Origin: Euprymna scolopes
Taxonomy: Eukaryota > Mollusca > Cephalopoda > Sepiida > Sepiolidae
Length of the DNA: 33,272 nt
Assembly (NCBI GenBank): GCA_024364805.1
Contig: CM044518.1
Location: forward strand, 10,969,508-11,002,779
Direction: 5' to 3'
Below, piece by piece: positions 29,366-33,272 of the stretch (the first letter of the stretch is position 1; every line of letters begins with the position of its first letter). The notes beneath the pieces were generated by a model, which ran no database searches, had not been told where the DNA came from, and saw only the letters and a list, made by a program, of their open reading frames with translations. Made by a program: the position numbers and the translations under genes.

Positions 29366-29446
29366 ATATTTACAAGCGGTAATGCTGTACGCATGTCCAC
29401 AAATGAGACCATTTGATAGTTTCGCTTCTAATTCATTCGGATCAGC
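29366..29446 (-). CDS. Calpain protease-domain exon carrying the catalytic His
   Basis: On the minus strand, a T-run and AG acceptor precede GCTGATCC, and the exon ends AATAT before the donor gtaagtttc. The 81 bp encode exactly 27 residues in phase 0: ADPNELEAKLSNGLIC, then GHAYSITACKY. GHAYSxT is the invariant calpain motif around the catalytic His of the Cys-His-Asn triad, and 'NGLxxGHAYSIT' is characteristic of invertebrate calpains. The His lies 28 residues before the Asn encoded by the exon at 1883-1980. Both splice phases are 0, so the exon is symmetric. No other reading explains this conserved block. The preceding exon, expected to encode the 'GC' segment upstream, was not found before 33272. 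Confidence 0.93.
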
Positions 29447-29498
29447 CTAAAAAAAAAAAATAGAATAAAAGATTAAAAAAAACAAACTAAAAATCATT

Positions 29499-30034
29499 AA
29501 ACGTTTCCAAATTTTTGAGATGAGGATTGGTTATTTGTATTATTATTCATCGGATTACTGTTCTCATTTTGAGTGTGATTTTCACAACGTTTCGGTCGAT
29601 ATAACCTCCGACCTTCTTCAAGTGTACCTTGTCGAACTCTGGAATGTTTCTGTCGAACCCGAGAATTTGGACGGAATTTCGAGTGGAACCCTTTATTTAC
29701 TTTACGGGGGTAGCATATTCTTGTTCTGTCAGCCATGACTGGATAGAGGTCCTAAGTAATTCGCAAATGGTAGTGGGCTACCGAAATATACATTTGCAAA
29801 TTACTTAGAACCTCTATCCAGTCATGGCTGATGGAACAAGAGCATGCTACTCCCGTGAAGTAAGTAAAGGGTTCTGCTCGAAATTCTGTCTAAATTCACG
29901 AGTTCGACAGAAACATTCCCAAGTTTGACAAGATATACCTGAAGAAGATCGGAGGTTATATCGACTGAAACGTTGTGAAAATCACACTCTAGACGAGAAC
30001 AGTAGTCCAATGAATAATAATACAAAAAATCATT
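29499..30034. mobile_element. F1 foldback element, copy 4: ~0.5-kb palindrome
   Basis: The left arm (about 29530-29769) is the near-exact inverse of the right arm (about 29791-30025), with a 21-base loop that contains its own small pair 'ggtag...ctacc'. The right arm has CTGAAGA at 29939-29945, 'gatcg...cgact' and GAAAC ending at 29971; the left arm has the inverse at 29620-29589 with GGTCG...CGACC. AAAAATCATT at 29489-29498 and 30025-30034 may be a target duplication but is AT-rich. It begins about 50 bases upstream (gene sense) of the catalytic-His exon acceptor. The 67-79-codon open stretches in its arms are mirror images and not genes. Confidence 0.9.
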
Positions 30035-31070
30035 TACTAATGTTTTAAAAATAGTAAGGAGTTACTTCCCCTTACTAATCTTGCTAAGAAAATTCGATGA
30101 TGAAACTAAAGTTCTTTTTGTGTAGTTTTGGAGAATTGTGGAGACATCCCTTCGTGACTATTGCTCCCAGGACTCTAGTTAAATAATCCAATGTATATAG
30201 CATGCTATAGAGTTAAGATAAACAGGCCGGTAATCGTCTAATATAAATTTTTTTTTTATTTACAATAAAATGGATTACAAGTTTTCGTTGTAGCAAAACA
30301 AATATTTTGGTATTTATGCAGAGAATGACCAATTTTTCTGTGGATGTTGCGCCGACATATTACAGAAGCTTACGTAAACCACCTGAATTAATCAAATTTT
30401 AAAATGCTAGAAGGGGGGGGGGAGGAAAATATATATTAGATAGTAATTTCAATAAAGAAAAATGGAAACAATAAAAAAAAAAAAAATCAACCAATGGTAA
30501 GTTTCATGAATAAATATTTATTTTTTCTCCAAAACATTAAAAAAAAAACAAAAAACAAAAAAAAAGCATTATTGTTTTAAGAGTTTTTGTGGGGGCATGA
30601 AAATTATTTTTTATGAAGATTTGAAAAACGGTTCCATTTGAGGAAAATTTTGACTAGGAACACCAGTGTAAGTTAGAAACATGAAGATCTACGATGTATG
30701 GCTGGAAAATGATTGTATTTCTTATCGAAATCGGATGCTGAGATTTTATTGCAAACTCCACCTCCATGTTCTTGAATAATCTTAGTCTTTGTCAGACAAG
30801 ACAAAATACACAAAGATGTATGTGCATTATCGTGAATATGGTAATCCAACAGAATATCAACTATTCAACAAAGTCTGGTGGTATTGTGAGATACTGCTGG
30901 GGCGCTCTCGGCTAGTGTTCATGATTCTTCGGCCTTGAAACTATGCCTGAACTCTGAGTCATCATCTGATCGAGGTTTTGTTGGAAGCAAAGCTGCTGTC
31001 CAAGCAACAGTTATTGTATAAAATTTTATTTTAATATGAAGATATGAATATACGGATGTTACTTTTGTAT
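30035..31070. other. No gene seen
   Basis: Probably the calpain intron upstream of the catalytic-His exon. Nothing coding was found on the minus strand that would continue the calpain reading. Poly-G run at 30413-30421 and A-runs near 30473 and 30540-30565. Confidence 0.45.
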
Positions 31071-31079
31071 AAGCAATAT

Positions 31080-31175
31080 CCTCTGAAGAGGTCTCTGATT
31101 ACTTGTGACTGGCTAACCGAAACATGCTTATGAATATGTAGTGACATATTAATGCTTATGTAAAACAAATAAAAA

Positions 31176-31216
<41 letters not shown>
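31080..31216 (+). repeat. Retroelement-type 3' end with CTGAAGA...CGAAAC motif and microsatellite
   Basis: 'cctctgaagaggtctctgat' is followed by 'ggctaaccgaaacatgctt', then 'aaacaaataaaaagtgtgtg' and a TA array (31179-31216). The layout (motif, AATAAA-like signal, simple-repeat tail) looks like the end of a retroposed element. Its 5' limit is not defined. Confidence 0.4.
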
Positions 31217-31219
<3 letters not shown>

Positions 31220-31349
31220 GCTTTATACTCTAATAAAGTTAAGGAGTAAGCCATTTTATTTTTTCAAGATTTTTGGTGATCTGTGGAGGATTCCTAAAGA
31301 ATTACTTTTTGCAAGTCTTGTAGGAAATTTTTCCAGTCGGTAATGGTGA

Positions 31350-31848
31350 ATTTTTTTTTTTTTTTTTCATGGAAGTCACTACTTATCAAGGCCCGGAGGC
31401 CACTCGGGGATAAGGGTTATTGCGTGTGCAGTAATCAATGGGACAGTATCATAGTAATCATTAGTAATGGAGATTTGATAAAGTGTCTTACTTAAGATCA
31501 GGAATTTGTTTATGTTGGACTTGAAGACATCCAAGTTGTAGTCAGGTGGGAAACAGGCAAACAGAAGAGAGTTCAACAGGCGTGCACTTCTAAGAAAGAA
31601 GCTTTGCTCATGGAATCTACATTTGGATTTTGGCACAGATAAAGAGTGGGGAAAATTACTGACAGTGGTTTCAGCTAGACGGGTGTTTTTCGTGAAAGAT
31701 TGGCGAGGGTGGACCAGAGATTGGAACTCAGACGAGCACTTCCCATGGAAATAATGATAAAACAACGTCCCTTCTGTGGGAGAGAGGTTGCAGGGAAGAG
31801 AAAAGGGCATCCCCCACTAGGCTACGAAGTCTATTTTGTACTCTGTGT
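31350..31848 (-). mobile_element. LINE family B, copy 3 (3' end)
   Basis: T-run 31350-31368 is the tail. The minus strand is open for 143 codons (31810-31379), reading 'MPFSLPCNLSPTEGTLFYHY', 'FHGKCSSEFQSLVHPRQ', 'TVSNFPHSLSVPKSKCRFHE', 'QSFFLRSARLLNSLLFACFP' and 'DVFKSNINKFLI'. The sequence is close to copy 2 at 20021 up to about 31848, where it is 5'-truncated. Confidence 0.88.
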
Positions 31849-32370
31849 ATTCCGATCTGATGACATCATCACTCTAAGTTTCGAACAATTGTCATGGGAC
31901 ATGTATTTCAGATTACTTTCTATTCCTAACAAAACTAGAAAACATTTTTTTCCAGCGACTTTCGCAAAATCTGAAAACCTGCTAGATTCATTATGACAGC
32001 TTTACTAGAATGATTTATTTTTAAATTTTTGCATGATTAAAACTAATATTTTTTTTTTCAATTTATCAACTGTCATTTGCTGCATTTGCTGAGCATTTTT
32101 GCCATTTCTGGTAGTTTACGCAAGCTGCCAAGACAACATCCACAAAAAAATGAATAGTTCTCTGCATAAGTACGCCTTTTTTTTTTTTTATTTAAAAAAA
32201 AAAAAGAAAAAAGAAAACCCAAAAACAAAAAAAACAAAACAAACTATTAATCTCTGCAAAATGCGAACAAAAAAGTTGACAGTCAAGAGAAAAATTGTTG
32301 ACATGGAAAGTAAAAATAAAACTTGGAATTATCTCCCTTTATTTATATTGACTTGCTTGGGAGGAAACCG
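31849..32370. other. No gene seen
   Basis: Non-coding; A/T runs at 32051-32060 and 32181-32240. 'aattatctccct' near 32327 is the inverse molluscan gggagataa motif. Confidence 0.4.
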
Positions 32371-32488
32371 GCTTAACTATAATCATGCTGACACCACTGT
32401 TCTCATTGAATCACTGAAGTTAAGCAATGTTGAGCCTGGTCAGTACTAGATGGGTGACCATTTGGGAATACTAAGTGTTGTACGTTAT
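32371..32488 (+). repeat. 5S-rRNA-like segment, copy 2
   Basis: Nearly the whole length of animal 5S rRNA can be followed: 'gcttaactataatcatgctg' for the 5' part, 'tctcattgaatcactgaagt', 'taagcaatgttgagcctggt', 'cagtactagatgggtgacca' (the internal promoter region) and 'tttgggaatactaagtgttg'. The box A and C regions are largely kept, but many paired positions are changed, and there is no T-run directly after. It is a pseudogene or 5S-derived retroposon rather than a functional gene. Confidence 0.8.
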
Positions 32489-32689
32489 GTTCACTGATGG
32501 AATATACATGAAGCTGGGGACTGCATATAAATTTGATATTCCCTAGAAATTTACTCCTATGATGGAAGCCAGCTCAACCTGCCCACGGCAAATACCACAT
32601 CACAATAAGGTGATAGATGTTACAACAGGTAAATAAGTTTGAGTTCAGTTCAGTTCAGTGTGGCTCTAGACCTCAAACAATTTGAAGTT

Positions 32690-33272
32690 GGTGGATTCCC
32701 TTTACCCTACTAGAAAAATTACTCACACCTGAGAGTATCCTATATCTTTACAAAGCCATTATTCGCCCATGCATGGAGTATTGTTGCAACATCTCGGCTG
32801 GTGCATATATCACTAGTCTTTTCCTCTTAAAAATGAGTTTCCGATCTAATAGGTCTCACTTTGGCAATTAAGCTCCAACCCCTGTCACATCACCGCAATG
32901 TTGTATCCCTGTGTCTATTTTATAAGTAGTTTAAGGGAATGTGTTCTGATGAACTCATTGCATTTGTGCCCCCACAATATACATAGCCCAAACTAACTTG
33001 ACAAGCAGCAAAATCCCACCCTTTCACTGTAAAGCTCCCAGATGCTGGAAAGTCTTCTACTCTAATAACTTCTTCCTTTAGACTGTTAGACTTTGGAATT
33101 CCCTCCATATTTCCTGCTCCCTTGACTGTACTAACATACAAAAGTTTAAATATAATGGGAACAGAGATCTCGCTCATCTCCTCACATTGTGCCCCAATAG
33201 ACATAGTTGCAAATAGTAGCACCTTTACGTCCAAGTGGAAATATGCCTTGGTTGGGATGAACAAAAGTGAAA
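32690..33272 (+). mobile_element. LINE family A, copy 4 (runs off the window)
   Basis: It begins near 'tggattccctttaccctact' (compare 'VGSLYRTRKLL' of copy 3) and continues through 'YLYKAIIRPCMEYCCN' (32748-32797), 'RNVVSLCLFYK' (32900), 'RLWNSL' (33085) and 'YKSLNIMGTEISLI'-like text near 33140, then the 3' tail 'gtccaagtggaaatatgcct'. The frame is broken and the A-tail lies at or beyond the window edge. Confidence 0.85.

Noticed and set aside
29497-30025. Open frames of 67-79 codons in the palindrome arms
   Set aside because: The two arms give mirror-related frames because they are inverse copies; no domain or start context.
32099-32449. 116-codon plus-strand open frame
   Set aside because: Runs through a T/A homopolymer and into the 5S-like segment; not a gene.
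32371-32488. Functional 5S rRNA gene
   Set aside because: Too many changes in paired regions and no T-run terminator directly downstream.
1-33272. LTR retroelements, virus-derived or capsid-bearing elements, toxin genes
   Set aside because: I looked for long direct terminal repeats, protease/integrase/capsid motifs and found none.

Overview
This window reads as part of an animal nuclear gene from a mollusc, most likely a cephalopod of the octopus type. It is very AT-rich, has no bacterial-style gene packing, is full of decayed transposons, and contains motifs I associate with cephalopod genomes: the mariner family at 10170 and 22277, the 'catgccagcatg...aaacgga' LINE tail near 11545, and the molluscan 'gggagataac' motif. 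The species assignment is inference.

The only host protein-coding sequence I can support is two exons of one calpain (Ca2+-dependent cysteine protease) gene on the minus strand. The exon at 29446-29366 carries the catalytic His in GHAYSIT. The next exon, at 1980-1883, carries the catalytic Asn and its Trp neighbour in RNPWG. Both have good splice signals, are in phase, and read seamlessly into each other, so positions 29365-1981 form one intron of about 27.4 kb inside the protease active-site region. Sequence right of 29446 and left of 1883 would belong to the flanking introns; I could not find the next exons there.

The rest is transposon debris, much of it nested. (1) 1-1882: intron with LINE family A copy 1. 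(2) 2000-4890: AT-rich, with a TIR element, a foldback element (family F1) flanked by a 20-bp direct repeat, and a long palindrome at 3710-4077. (3) 4890-6395: long inverted repeats enclosing three LINE fragments, one inserted in another. (4) 7258-11575: LINE fragments of both strands, dispersed 'CCCGGG-headed' repeats, and mariner copy 1 inside a LINE. (5) 11900-13460: a large inverted-repeat structure with a tRNA-like segment, then a 5S-rRNA-like segment. (6) 14310-15560: two TIR elements (F2), one holding an F1 foldback, the other a LINE piece. (7) 15950-17680: CCCGGG-headed repeat, hAT-like repeat, perfect hairpin and a TA-flanked MITE. (8) 18770-20885: F1 copies, opposed LINE fragments, and LINE family B copy 2 with a second MITE inside. 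(9) 22205-23570: assembly gap, mariner copy 2, and a 49-bp minisatellite. (10) 24300-27850: a palindromic MITE with an 8-bp target duplication inside a LINE tail, a LINE carrying a restriction-like endonuclease domain, two SINE-like copies with their own target duplications, and the best-preserved LINE A fragment. (11) 28630-30030: TIR element F3, the calpain exon, and a 0.5-kb near-perfect F1 palindrome. (12) 31350-33272: LINE B copy 3, a second 5S-like segment and LINE A copy 4.

No LTR retroelement, virus-derived element, toxin gene, CRISPR array or bacterial feature was recognised. The most unusual signals are the F1 palindrome family, whose arms carry a hammerhead-like core motif and sit next to the catalytic-His exon, and the giant intron splitting the calpain active site.
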